A DNA stretch of 64,000 nucleotides from Anaerolineaceae bacterium UBA4775 (lineage in GTDB: Bacteria; Chloroflexota; Anaerolineae; Anaerolineales; Anaerolineaceae): the NCBI GenBank assembly GCA_002403205.1, contig DHHJ01000035.1, positions 12,316-76,315 on the forward strand, read 5' to 3'. The notes beneath the pieces are model-generated. The model was not told the origin of the DNA and did not search any database. It worked only from the letters and a program-made list of their open reading frames with translations. Both the position numbers and the translations under genes were made by a program. This document shows, piece after piece, positions 7,277-13,860 of this stretch; within the stretch, counting starts at the first letter, position 1, and every line of letters starts with the position of its first letter.

Positions 7277-7656
7277 TGACTGAAAAAATTATGCACTGCC
7301 CTAAGTGCAAAAGCGAGCACATCACGCCACGTTGGCCAGAACACATCGATGTGGGCTACGCTACTCAGTACACCACTTGCAACGAGTGCGGATTTGAGTG
7401 GATAACCCATTTTGCCGCTACTCTCAACACCGATATATACGGCAACCTCTTGGATGCCGGAGCAAACGTCGAGGAGGTTTTGCTCACGTGGACAGCAACC
7501 ATTCACTGCGCAAAGAAGATATTCGTTAATCCGTCAACCCTTAATGCAATAGAGCCATTCCACGAAGTGGCGGCACTCAGATTGTCTTCCATCCCTAATC
7601 TGGTTAAGTTTGAGGATCTTTGCGTGAACGTAAGGAGCTACGAGGAGGAGAAATAG
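7276..7656 (+). CDS. Zinc-ribbon protein
   Basis: One hundred and twenty-six residues. The N-terminal CPKCKSEHI ... TTCNECGFEW is a classical zinc ribbon of the type used by nucleic-acid-binding proteins; the remainder has no known signature. GGAGGAGGAAT precedes the ATG. Its TAG overlaps the GTG start at 7656. Confidence 0.55.
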   Translation: MTEKIMHCPKCKSEHITPRWPEHIDVGYATQYTTCNECGFEWITHFAATLNTDIYGNLLDAGANVEEVLLTWTATIHCAKKIFVNPSTLNAIEPFHEVAALRLSSIPNLVKFEDLCVNVRSYEEEK

Positions 7657-8222
7657 TGAATATAGAGTTCTATGGACAACCTGATGAATTTGAATTTTTG
7701 GTTGGCGATATCAATTGGCGTGATTTCTGGGGTAAGTGGATTTCACAAAAATACAACAATGGGGATTGGGACTACTGGATCGTGATCGAGATTAACAACG
7801 TTGAAGAACTCGGCCGGGAGTCAGACTGTACCCACATCGTCTTTGTCTCCTCTGTTTCACCAGAGGCGGCGGGCAAAAAGAATATTGAGATGGCACTGGG
7901 CTGTTGCGGTATCGATTTGGAAAAGCATCTTGACGAAGACCGTAATGTTATCCTGGATCAGATTAGCGACGAGATGATCGTTGAGGCTCTGCACACCTAC
8001 GGTATCAGCGCCCTGCTATGGAGTGACGAGGGGAACGACCCCGATGAACTGTTGCAAGCGGCTAAAGAGCAAGCTACGGCCGCCTCGAGTCTGTTTGGCT
8101 TTTACATGGATGGCCCCAAGAATCGCCTTGGTCACACAGGTTGGGACTTCATCCGTGGCGACCTGAGTATCGATACCGCCATGGCCAACCGAAAGGGGTG
8201 GGCTATGTGGGCTATACAGTGA
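7656..8222 (+). CDS. Hypothetical protein, GTG start
   Basis: One hundred and eighty-eight residues from the GTG at 7656, chosen because GAGGAGGAG lies seven bases upstream; a TTG at 7620 has no ribosome site. Aromatic-rich N-terminal half (FWGKWISQKYNNGDWDYWIVIEI) with a likely beta sheet, helical C-terminal half. No recognised motif. Confidence 0.5.
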   Translation: MNIEFYGQPDEFEFLVGDINWRDFWGKWISQKYNNGDWDYWIVIEINNVEELGRESDCTHIVFVSSVSPEAAGKKNIEMALGCCGIDLEKHLDEDRNVILDQISDEMIVEALHTYGISALLWSDEGNDPDELLQAAKEQATAASSLFGFYMDGPKNRLGHTGWDFIRGDLSIDTAMANRKGWAMWAIQ

Positions 8223-8551
8223 ACGAAATCACTCAAGAGGTCACTCGAAAAGCCGGGAAGGCTATTGACCTGCTGGGCTGGAAGCGTGCCCCGGGACACG
8301 GCAATACCGTTCGAGCTCTCAACTACCCATACGCCTTTTACTTCGGCAAATGCCGCAAGATGATCTCTGTGCGTATGACCCAGCATCCCGACCTGGATCG
8401 AGAGGGGTTTCTAAGTCGACCTCGCATGGATTTTCCCCTGGGTACCACTCCGCAGACAATTGCCAGAGAGCTGGAGAAAAAATATCTCCCCAGGGTGATC
8501 GCCACTACCGATAGGTTGCTCAGAGAAGGAATTTTAAGAGAGGCCCTATGA
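8207..8551 (+). CDS. Hypothetical protein, GTG start
   Basis: About 114 residues. The start is uncertain among GTG codons at 8198, 8207 and 8219; I chose 8207 because AAAGGGG lies nine bases upstream. The start overlaps the previous stop at 8220-8222. The basic N-terminal half (ITQEVTRKAGKAIDLLGWKRA) could contact nucleic acid, but no family is recognised. Confidence 0.45.
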   Translation: MGYTVNEITQEVTRKAGKAIDLLGWKRAPGHGNTVRALNYPYAFYFGKCRKMISVRMTQHPDLDREGFLSRPRMDFPLGTTPQTIARELEKKYLPRVIATTDRLLREGILREAL

Positions 8552-8627
8552 AGCTAATGTTGATATTGTCTTTATCACGCTGCTCTCTAGCTTTGGCATA
8601 GAAAGTGTTGGCTTTGATGAGGGGGCT

Positions 8628-9338
8628 TTGCTGGAAGAGGTTTTTCCCTTAATCGAGAAACTGTCCCAGGTGACAGGACTCCCCCACACCCAGGTAATTT
8701 CTGAGGTTTTCGGAGAGGTCAAATTCGTCTACCAGCAAACAGATTTTGAGGGCTACTCCTGCTGGTCGTCCCTGTGGTGTTATGGAAACATCAACCCGCT
8801 CGACGTAGAACGAGCGAGCGGGCTATTGATTCACGAACTGGGTCATAGATTTCTAAACGATCTCGATTTGACCTACAGTGATCTGGGGATGAATCTAGGC
8901 TACTGGGAAAACGGAAAATACATCCATGTGGCAGGTGTTAACCCTCAAACCAACCGCTTTGAGCGCACAGCACGAGGCTACCCCAGTCCCGGCGCTCCCT
9001 ACGAGCAACATGGAAGCCTAAGTCCTGACTACCATACCTATCAAGAGGATTTCGCCGATACATTCATGAACTGGGCTCGCGACACGTTTACAGATTGCCC
9101 AGCGGGCCAGCTACGCCATGACTGGATGGACGCCTTTGTTAGAGAGCATACATATAACGAAAGAGAACATGAAACATTTCAACCATTTCGAACAAAATAT
9201 TTTCGGAGAGATCCATTCTTTTTCTGGGACTGCCAAGGAGATTTACGGCCTGATCAGGATATTACTCTACGAGGGTGTGGCCTTTCGCTATCACCCTACC
9301 ACCATCGATCAAGCCACCATCACACATATCTCCGATGA
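8628..9338 (+). CDS. HExxH metallopeptidase-like protein with disturbed ends
   Basis: Counting from the TTG at 8628, LIHELGHRF has H69, E70 and H73, and YQEDFADTF (E140, D141) supplies a third acidic ligand, a minimal gluzincin-like site. Both ends look wrong. The frame is open and plausible back to 8550 with no start codon; ATG AAG CT at 8548 would join it if one A were restored (ATG AAA GCT), giving MKANVDIVFITLL. The last 55 residues (RTKYFRRDPFFFWDCQG onward) overlap 9169-9387 in another frame and look like shadow translation, so the natural stop was probably lost near 9170. Confidence 0.5.
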   Translation: MLEEVFPLIEKLSQVTGLPHTQVISEVFGEVKFVYQQTDFEGYSCWSSLWCYGNINPLDVERASGLLIHELGHRFLNDLDLTYSDLGMNLGYWENGKYIHVAGVNPQTNRFERTARGYPSPGAPYEQHGSLSPDYHTYQEDFADTFMNWARDTFTDCPAGQLRHDWMDAFVREHTYNEREHETFQPFRTKYFRRDPFFFWDCQGDLRPDQDITLRGCGLSLSPYHHRSSHHHTYLR

Positions 9339-9387
9339 GTCCTACGAGAAACTGGTGGAAAAAGGACGCATCGTCAATCCGACGTAG
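9169..9387 (+). CDS. Hypothetical small protein
   Basis: Seventy-two residues from the ATG at 9169, preceded by GAAAGAG. Helix-rich with a C-terminal DESYEKLVEKGRI segment. The reading is natural in this frame, unlike the overlapping tail of the metallopeptidase ORF. Its stop is shared with a hairpin and converges with the gene on the other strand. Confidence 0.5.
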   Translation: MKHFNHFEQNIFGEIHSFSGTAKEIYGLIRILLYEGVAFRYHPTTIDQATITHISDESYEKLVEKGRIVNPT

Positions 9388-9395
9388 GATTGACG
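9372..9395. terminator. Hairpin between convergent genes
   Basis: A perfect 9-bp inverted repeat, CGTCAATCC and GGATTGACG, with a 6-nt loop. It contains the stop codons of both convergent genes (9387 plus, 9374 minus). There is no T-run, so termination is inferred from position. The core AATCCGACGTAGGATT is a relative of the recurrent palindrome. Confidence 0.45.
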
Positions 9396-10018
9396 TCCTC
9401 TTCGTTGAACTCCCCCTCAATAAAGTCGTCGCCCACAGCATTGTCAATGGTCTGACCCTGGTTATATTTCTCCATGGTCTCCATGTACTTGCCGGGGATG
9501 ATGATCTGAATACTGTCCTCAGATTCAGACTTGTTCAGCAGGAACTCTTCGATTTCCTTGCGTTCATTCTGGGCCATCTCGGGCTTATCAATCCCCGCTA
9601 ACTCTAAGACCTTCTCCATAATATTCCATTTGGCTGTCCAGGGTACATTCGGATTTTCTAACCCCTCCTGCATTTGCAGGAAAACCATGGGCAGCAGTTC
9701 AACGATCTTGGACTGGGTCACCTCGACACGAGGATCCTGGCCTAGTTGGAGAAAGTGCTGGTTATAGCGCTCCTGGAACTCCTCGGTGCGAGTGAGGTTC
9801 TTCAGTTGGGCAACGGTGATATCCAGCTCCTCGGCCATCTCAGCATAAGTCATGCTGTCTTCGTCTAGGGTGAGGATCATGTGCACCAGGCGGTCAATCA
9901 TCAGCGATTCTCTCAGATCCTCGCGTTCATCGCTGTTGAGCTTTAGGCGACGACGCCCATCCTCCGTGGTACGCTCTGCAAGCGGCCCTGTAGGCTGCGG
10001 AAGTTCCCGTAACGGCAT
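9374..10018 (-). CDS. HTH protein, terminase-small-subunit-like
   Basis: Two hundred and fourteen residues; the ATG at 10018 follows AAAGGAGAAC. A helix-turn-helix (MTYAEMAEELDITVAQLKNL, about residues 56-75) is followed by TEEFQERYNQHF, a central helical segment and an acidic tail. HTH, then DPEFQE-like segment, then repeated helices is the usual look of phage terminase small subunits and related DNA-binding proteins. No large terminase is in the window. It is the only minus-strand gene within the cluster and faces the conjugation operon across an overlapping divergent promoter, so it could equally be that operon's regulator. Confidence 0.5.
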   Translation of the reverse strand: MPLRELPQPTGPLAERTTEDGRRRLKLNSDEREDLRESLMIDRLVHMILTLDEDSMTYAEMAEELDITVAQLKNLTRTEEFQERYNQHFLQLGQDPRVEVTQSKIVELLPMVFLQMQEGLENPNVPWTAKWNIMEKVLELAGIDKPEMAQNERKEIEEFLLNKSESEDSIQIIIPGKYMETMEKYNQGQTIDNAVGDDFIEGEFNEEDVNPTSD

Positions 10019-10078
10019 AGTTCTCCTTTATGGCTAAATGCCTTGCGGCTTATTGTCTTGTGAGTTGGTCTAATTCGT

Positions 10079-10107
10079 TTGACATATTAGACAATTCATA
10101 TTATACT
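10079..10107 (+). promoter_or_regulatory. Sigma70-type promoter of the conjugation operon
   Basis: TTGACA at 10079-10084, 17-nt spacer, TATACT at 10102-10107. Transcription would start near 10114, leaving a short leader with AGAAAGG before the ATG at 10148. An inverted repeat GTCTAA (10068-10073) and TTAGAC (10087-10092) straddles the -35 box and is a possible operator. Confidence 0.7.
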
Positions 10108-10128
10108 ACATTTGTTTGGTTTTGTCAC
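10100..10128 (-). promoter_or_regulatory. Opposing promoter for the 9374-10018 gene
   Basis: On the minus strand, GTGACA (10128 to 10123), 17-nt spacer, TATAAT (10105 to 10100). Its -10 box overlaps the -10 box of the plus-strand promoter, so the two promoters cannot be occupied at the same time. Confidence 0.6.
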
Positions 10129-10147
10129 GCAGAAGAAAGGATTTAGT

Positions 10148-10447
10148 ATGACCCAAGAATTTGATGTCCCTGAATTTGATGAGCTGGACGAGAGGTTCGA
10201 TGAATTCGAATTCGAAGAGAACGAGCTCGAGGGCGATGAGCGGACGGTTACCATCCGCACCAGCTCCTCAAGCGAGGTCGTCCCTTGGCGCGAAGGTATG
10301 ACTTTGGAGGACGCCTTCAACCAGAGCAATCTGGTGATGCGCACCCGGGCGGACTTCTACCTCGATAACGTCGTTATCGAGATGGACACCGTGCTGCCCG
10401 CAGGCGCGGTCGTCACCGCCATCGGCGCCACCCAAAAGGGTGGATAG
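10148..10447 (+). CDS. Ubiquitin-like beta-grasp modifier ending in Gly-Gly
   Basis: Ninety-nine residues from the ATG at 10148 (AGAAAGG seven bases upstream). Residues 1-31 are very acidic and probably disordered. Residues 32-99 follow a ThiS/MoaD/ubiquitin plan: strands TVTIRT and EVVPW, helix TLEDAFNQ, strand ADFYLDNVVI, a D-TVLPAGAVVTAIG segment, and a bare C-terminal GATQKGG. In this superfamily the terminal Gly-Gly is adenylated by an E1. Here it needs no trimming, because nothing follows the glycines. With E2-, JAMM- and E1-like genes downstream I infer a protein modifier. It resembles the small Ubl of PRTRC-type operons. A sulfur-carrier role is the alternative, made less likely by the E2-like gene. 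Confidence 0.8.
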   Translation: MTQEFDVPEFDELDERFDEFEFEENELEGDERTVTIRTSSSSEVVPWREGMTLEDAFNQSNLVMRTRADFYLDNVVIEMDTVLPAGAVVTAIGATQKGG

Positions 10448-10460
10448 CTCCCATCCTATA

Positions 10461-10492
10461 GAGTAGGCGTGTGCGCAAGTGCACGCCTACTC
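10461..10492 (+). promoter_or_regulatory. Intercistronic hairpin after the modifier gene
   Basis: A perfect 11-bp stem, GAGTAGGCGTG and CACGCCTACTC, with a 10-nt loop, between the modifier stop and the ribosome site of 10509. There is no T-run, so it is not a standard terminator. A hairpin protecting the 3' end of the first cistron would give more modifier than enzymes, which suits a conjugation system. That role is inferred. Confidence 0.6.
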
Positions 10493-10508
10493 GTCTGGAG
10501 AAATCATT

Positions 10509-10721
10509 ATGAACAAAGTTAATTTCTTTAACGAAGATCGAACGATACCCGTTACCCATGGGTACATGAAATACATTTCTGAGCACTCGATGCATGACGT
10601 GCGTCTCAGCTTTTATGGGATCTCGGAAAAGCGCGGCGTCAGACACGGCTTGGGAATCGAGTGCAAAACATGTGGCGAAGTTTTAGTCGACATTTGCGAG
10701 GAGTACCCCCATGGCAATTAA
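10509..10721 (+). CDS. Small CxxC protein of the conjugation operon
   Basis: Seventy residues from the ATG at 10509, behind CTGGAGAAA; an upstream start at 10479 lies in the hairpin and is unlikely. The C-terminal part has C52, C55 and C63 (ECKTCGEVLVDIC), half a zinc ribbon or an incomplete treble clef. It sits between modifier and E2, and its end overlaps the E2-like start by 11 nt. An adaptor or E3-like role is imaginable but only three Cys are visible. It could also be one more of the element's many small Cys proteins. Confidence 0.5.
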   Translation: MNKVNFFNEDRTIPVTHGYMKYISEHSMHDVRLSFYGISEKRGVRHGLGIECKTCGEVLVDICEEYPHGN

Positions 10722-11337
10722 GCTTGACAACATTAAAGTTACTCATATCACCGATAGCTTCAAGAGTGGCGTCGAGAACATCTACGGCAACCTTATTTCG
10801 GCATTGGCAGCTTCGCGTTCCGATAAGTCATTAGAAAGCTCGATTAGACGACTTGCTTCCCCAAGGTGGCTCGACCGAACCTATACTTCACTTAAACGTC
10901 TGCCTTATTCTAGATTCACTTGCGTCAAGGCCCCCGACAACGAGGTTTACTTAGCAGGGAAAACCGATGACATTGTCGTTGAAATTCACGGGAACAACTA
11001 CAATATTGGCCCCTACCATGTCTTCATCTCCACCAATTCAATCATCGACAAGCAAGTAACTCCAATTCACCTGATCCCCGGTTACGACCCTCAGACAAAA
11101 AATCGTCACCTGCACCATCTCGCCACCTATGGCGACTACGCTCCATCCAGCCCTCTTCTGTACGAACCGCGCTGGTGTTGGGCGAGCATCGGCCCCTCGT
11201 ACTATGGCGCCCTGCACGATGTGGACATTGTTGACATGTTCAGACTTCTGTATCTCTTTCTGATTCGCCTGAACTTCAGCTCGCCCTTGTGTACACAGTG
11301 GATAAACGAGGCTATGCACCACGGAGAGCTTCTATGA
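10711..11337 (+). CDS. E2/UBC-like protein of a bacterial conjugation system
   Basis: Two hundred and eight residues; GAGGAG precedes the ATG at 10711. The centre looks like a beta sheet (DDIVVEIHGNNYNIGPYHVFIS, then TPIHLIPGYDP). It is followed by a His cluster (RHLHH, H133, H135, H136), RWCWASIGPSYYGAL with C156, and a long helix (DIVDMFRLLYLFLIRLN). Bacterial E2-like proteins in Ubl operons commonly have a HPH-x-C(W/L)G arrangement followed by a C-terminal helix ending in N-P or N-S, so C156 is my candidate for the thioester cysteine. Assignment rests on pattern and on the flanking modifier, isopeptidase and E1 genes. It overlaps JAB by ATGA. Confidence 0.6.
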   Translation: MAIKLDNIKVTHITDSFKSGVENIYGNLISALAASRSDKSLESSIRRLASPRWLDRTYTSLKRLPYSRFTCVKAPDNEVYLAGKTDDIVVEIHGNNYNIGPYHVFISTNSIIDKQVTPIHLIPGYDPQTKNRHLHHLATYGDYAPSSPLLYEPRWCWASIGPSYYGALHDVDIVDMFRLLYLFLIRLNFSSPLCTQWINEAMHHGELL

Positions 11338-12140
11338 AAATCTTGATGACACCCGAGGTTTATCTGAAACTGTGCATTATTGAAGGGATTGCGGACAAAC
11401 GGGAGTTCTCTGGGTACGGGTTTGTCGAAGTTGAAGAGCGAGACGACGACAAAGTCTTTTTAGTCTACGATATCGAACTGCTTGATATCGGCTCGCTCGG
11501 ATATACAGAGTTTAACTCCCAGGCTATCCTGAAGGTGCTGGAGCGAGAGGACGCCAGCCACATGAAGTTATGGTTCCATGCCCACCCTCTAGGGAATGGC
11601 AAGCCTGGCCCGCACAACTGGTCGGGCACAGACAACGACACCTGCATCAACGAACCCCTGGGTTGCCCCGACCCCATGAAGGTCAAGTGGGCATTAGCCA
11701 TGGTGTTAACCCCTAAAGGCTGGGTGGGACGCCTGGATCAGTTCAAGGACAACAAGCATAAAGTTACCCATCTGCCCGTAGGGGCCAATGTGGACTGGTC
11801 GTTCGTCAAGCATGCCAGGAGTCTTTTGGGTGAACAAGAAGAGCGAGAGAAAGCCACCCAAAAGATTGAGCATCAAGTGAGCGAGGTTAAGTACATTGAC
11901 ATGGATTCCACCGATACCTTTGACACCGCTCACTCCGCAATCGACGAGGCCGAGGAAGTCCTTCGGGTCGCCAAATGCCAAATCAAAGATGGCTTTATCG
12001 ATGAGGCCATCGACTCAATTAACTGGGCCTTCGATATCGCTCAACAGTACAAGCACAGTGCTTACGTTAAGCATAAGGCCCAGAAGTTACTTGAGAAAGT
12101 CACCAGACTAAAAAGAAAGTTGAGGAAAGTAGCCGTATGA
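11334..12140 (+). CDS. JAMM/MPN (JAB) isopeptidase
   Basis: Two hundred and sixty-eight residues from the ATG at 11334 (ATGA overlap; the frame is open further upstream but that would sit inside the E2 gene). The JAMM signature is complete: E24 (REFSGYGF), H82 and H84 (FHAHP), S97 and D100 (WSGTD), which bind and activate the zinc. The 11-residue gap between HP and S is longer than in proteasomal Rpn11. This enzyme class removes ubiquitin-like modifiers from lysines or matures their C-termini. The last 90 residues are charged helices (DEAEEVLRVAK, AQKLLEKVTRLKRKLRK), perhaps for substrate binding. Overlaps the E1-like gene by ATGA. Confidence 0.85.
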   Translation: MKILMTPEVYLKLCIIEGIADKREFSGYGFVEVEERDDDKVFLVYDIELLDIGSLGYTEFNSQAILKVLEREDASHMKLWFHAHPLGNGKPGPHNWSGTDNDTCINEPLGCPDPMKVKWALAMVLTPKGWVGRLDQFKDNKHKVTHLPVGANVDWSFVKHARSLLGEQEEREKATQKIEHQVSEVKYIDMDSTDTFDTAHSAIDEAEEVLRVAKCQIKDGFIDEAIDSINWAFDIAQQYKHSAYVKHKAQKLLEKVTRLKRKLRKVAV

Positions 12141-12805
12141 TTGATCACACCCGTCACATGGGAATTTTTAACGCAGATACACTGGATGTCTGTTTGATCG
12201 GCGCCGGAGGCATTGGTGCCATTACTGCCATCACGTTGGGCAAAATGGGAGTTCACAAAATCCATCTCTATGATGACGATATCGTAGACGAAATTAATCT
12301 GGCTACCCAGTTTCACCGCATATCCGATGTCGGATACAGGAAAGTGCGGACGGTTCATAACTCGATTTGGGAGTTTTCTCAAACGCATACAAGCTTGAAT
12401 GGCTATAGGGTGAACAAGGATACTCAGCTCCCTGTGACCGATATCTACATTTCTACAGTCGACTCAATTGCTTCCCGGCAAGAGATTTGGAAAGCCGTCC
12501 AGAAGTCTAACCGATCTGCATTGAAGCCCTGGTATCTGGATGCCCGCATGGGCGCAGAAGTCTTTGAGCTGTTCGTAGTGAATTTGCAAGATTATGCCTG
12601 GTATTCGAATACCGTCAATAATGCCAACGATGATGACATCCCCGACCTACCCTGCACCAGTAAAGCCACCATCTACACCGCCAATATTGCCGCCGGGCAC
12701 ATTGGCGCGGCAGTCAGACGGATTGTCACCAGAAAGCAGCAGCCAGGCTTTTTGCATCACGACATTCTGCACAACGAGCTATCCTTTTTGGAAATGGGAG
12801 AATAA
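12137..12805 (+). CDS. ThiF/E1-like activating enzyme
   Basis: Two hundred and twenty-two residues. Nucleotide-binding GAGGIG (22-27) with a following helix, acidic strand end YDDDIVDEINLATQFHR (45-61) with the Arg used by E1 enzymes, a VDSIASR segment, and C173 in PCTSKATIYTANIAAG as candidate catalytic cysteine. No CxxC zinc pairs are present, unlike ThiF and MoeB, which is common in minimal E1s of phage and PRTRC-type operons. It should adenylate the Gly-Gly end of the 10148 protein and pass it to the E2-like protein. Last gene of the operon; 126 nt separate it from the convergent integrase. Confidence 0.85.
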   Translation: MIDHTRHMGIFNADTLDVCLIGAGGIGAITAITLGKMGVHKIHLYDDDIVDEINLATQFHRISDVGYRKVRTVHNSIWEFSQTHTSLNGYRVNKDTQLPVTDIYISTVDSIASRQEIWKAVQKSNRSALKPWYLDARMGAEVFELFVVNLQDYAWYSNTVNNANDDDIPDLPCTSKATIYTANIAAGHIGAAVRRIVTRKQQPGFLHHDILHNELSFLEMGE

Positions 12806-12930
12806 TGGCGAGACGACATGAACGTTGAGGCCATTGCTGTAACTCTACCAAGTCCCCAAGCTTCCTTCATTTAATTAACATCTCAACATCAATATAAGCA
12901 CTGGAGCATTAATTTAATATCGCATCTACC

Positions 12931-13836
12931 CTAAATCTGCTGTTGGAAACGGTCATTGGGGCTGGCTATTTGTTGAGCTTTAAACAAATCATCAGGAACC
13001 AGCGACAGGTATCTCTGGGTTGTGGAGATATCTCTATGCCCCATAACAATACGCAGTTGTTCGAGATTACCTCCATTGCGCAGATAGTTAGTGGCAAATG
13101 TATGACGCAGTTTATGGGGTCCATAGTGACCGGTGACATTAACTTTTTTTAGCTTGGTTTTAACTAACGTTGCGAGGCCCTCTTTACTGTAACGAGTACC
13201 TCTCTGCGTCACAAAAAGCGCCTTCTCGCCCTCTTGTGCGATCATCGGACGCAGGATTGCCAAGTAAGTTTCCAGATCTCGTCTCAGCGTTTTGCCCAAA
13301 GGAAGTATCCGCTCTCGTCGACCTTTTCCATATACCTTGACCCATCCATCTTGAAGATGGACATCGTCGACATCGAGGCTAACAACCTCAGATAGTCGTG
13401 CACCCGTATCCAGGAAGAATGAAAAGATCAACTGCACTCGCTCGGCGCAATACGCTTTTAGATAACGGAGTAATCTGGAGATCTCCTCATCGGTTAATGC
13501 CTCAGGTAACTTTTCCTCAACACGAGGTGATTTAACTTTTCTCGTAGCTGAGGTTACTGTGTAATCCTGATCTTGGATCCAGCGAGAAAAGGTGCGAACA
13601 ACTGAATAATACTTTTGAACCGTTGCATCCGACAGTTTACCAAAACGTCCCTCACGGTTCCTCTGATAACTCAAGAAGTTACGCACACAATTCGCGTCGT
13701 ACTCTTCTAGCGGAATGTCACCCAGAAAGTCGACCATTTCGTTGATCATGCTTTCGTATACCTGCAATGTCTTATCACTGACATTTTCCACTCGTTTGGC
13801 GTTGACAAAATAGTTTGCAGCTTGTCTCAAATTCAT
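12931..13836 (-). CDS. Tyrosine recombinase (XerD-like integrase)
   Basis: Three hundred and one residues; AAAGGAGGATC before the ATG at 13836. An N-terminal SAM-like core-binding domain (1-95) precedes the catalytic domain with R147 (TGARLSEV), K171, H241 and R244 (HKLRHTF), H267 (MGHRD) and Y276 (TTQRYLS): all six catalytic positions are present. It lies about 220 bp from a tRNA-Gly gene interrupted at its anticodon loop, so it is the integrase of the element. Its promoter is described separately. Confidence 0.92.
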   Translation of the reverse strand: MNLRQAANYFVNAKRVENVSDKTLQVYESMINEMVDFLGDIPLEEYDANCVRNFLSYQRNREGRFGKLSDATVQKYYSVVRTFSRWIQDQDYTVTSATRKVKSPRVEEKLPEALTDEEISRLLRYLKAYCAERVQLIFSFFLDTGARLSEVVSLDVDDVHLQDGWVKVYGKGRRERILPLGKTLRRDLETYLAILRPMIAQEGEKALFVTQRGTRYSKEGLATLVKTKLKKVNVTGHYGPHKLRHTFATNYLRNGGNLEQLRIVMGHRDISTTQRYLSLVPDDLFKAQQIASPNDRFQQQI

Positions 13837-13860
13837 TGATCCTCCTTTATGTTTAATCCA

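Noticed and set aside
1..9387. Prophage with structural genes
   Set aside because: No portal, capsid, tail or large terminase gene is recognisable here; only small accessory-type genes and one possible small terminase-like protein.
10148..10447. Sulfur-carrier (ThiS/MoaD) role for the Gly-Gly protein as first choice
   Set aside because: No thiamine, molybdopterin or other sulfur-pathway gene is nearby, whereas E2-like and JAMM genes are in the same operon; kept only as an alternative.
11289..12140. JAB gene starting at 11289
   Set aside because: The extra 15 residues lie inside the E2-like gene and have no ribosome site; the ATG at 11334 gives the ATGA overlap used throughout this operon.
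10148..12805. CBASS-type Cap2/Cap3 module
   Set aside because: E1 and E2 are separate genes, a Gly-Gly modifier is encoded, and no CD-NTase or effector gene is next to them in the window.
12806..12930. Small ORFs after the E1-like gene (for example ATG at 12820)
   Set aside because: They are shorter than 20 codons, without convincing ribosome sites, and lie between convergent genes.
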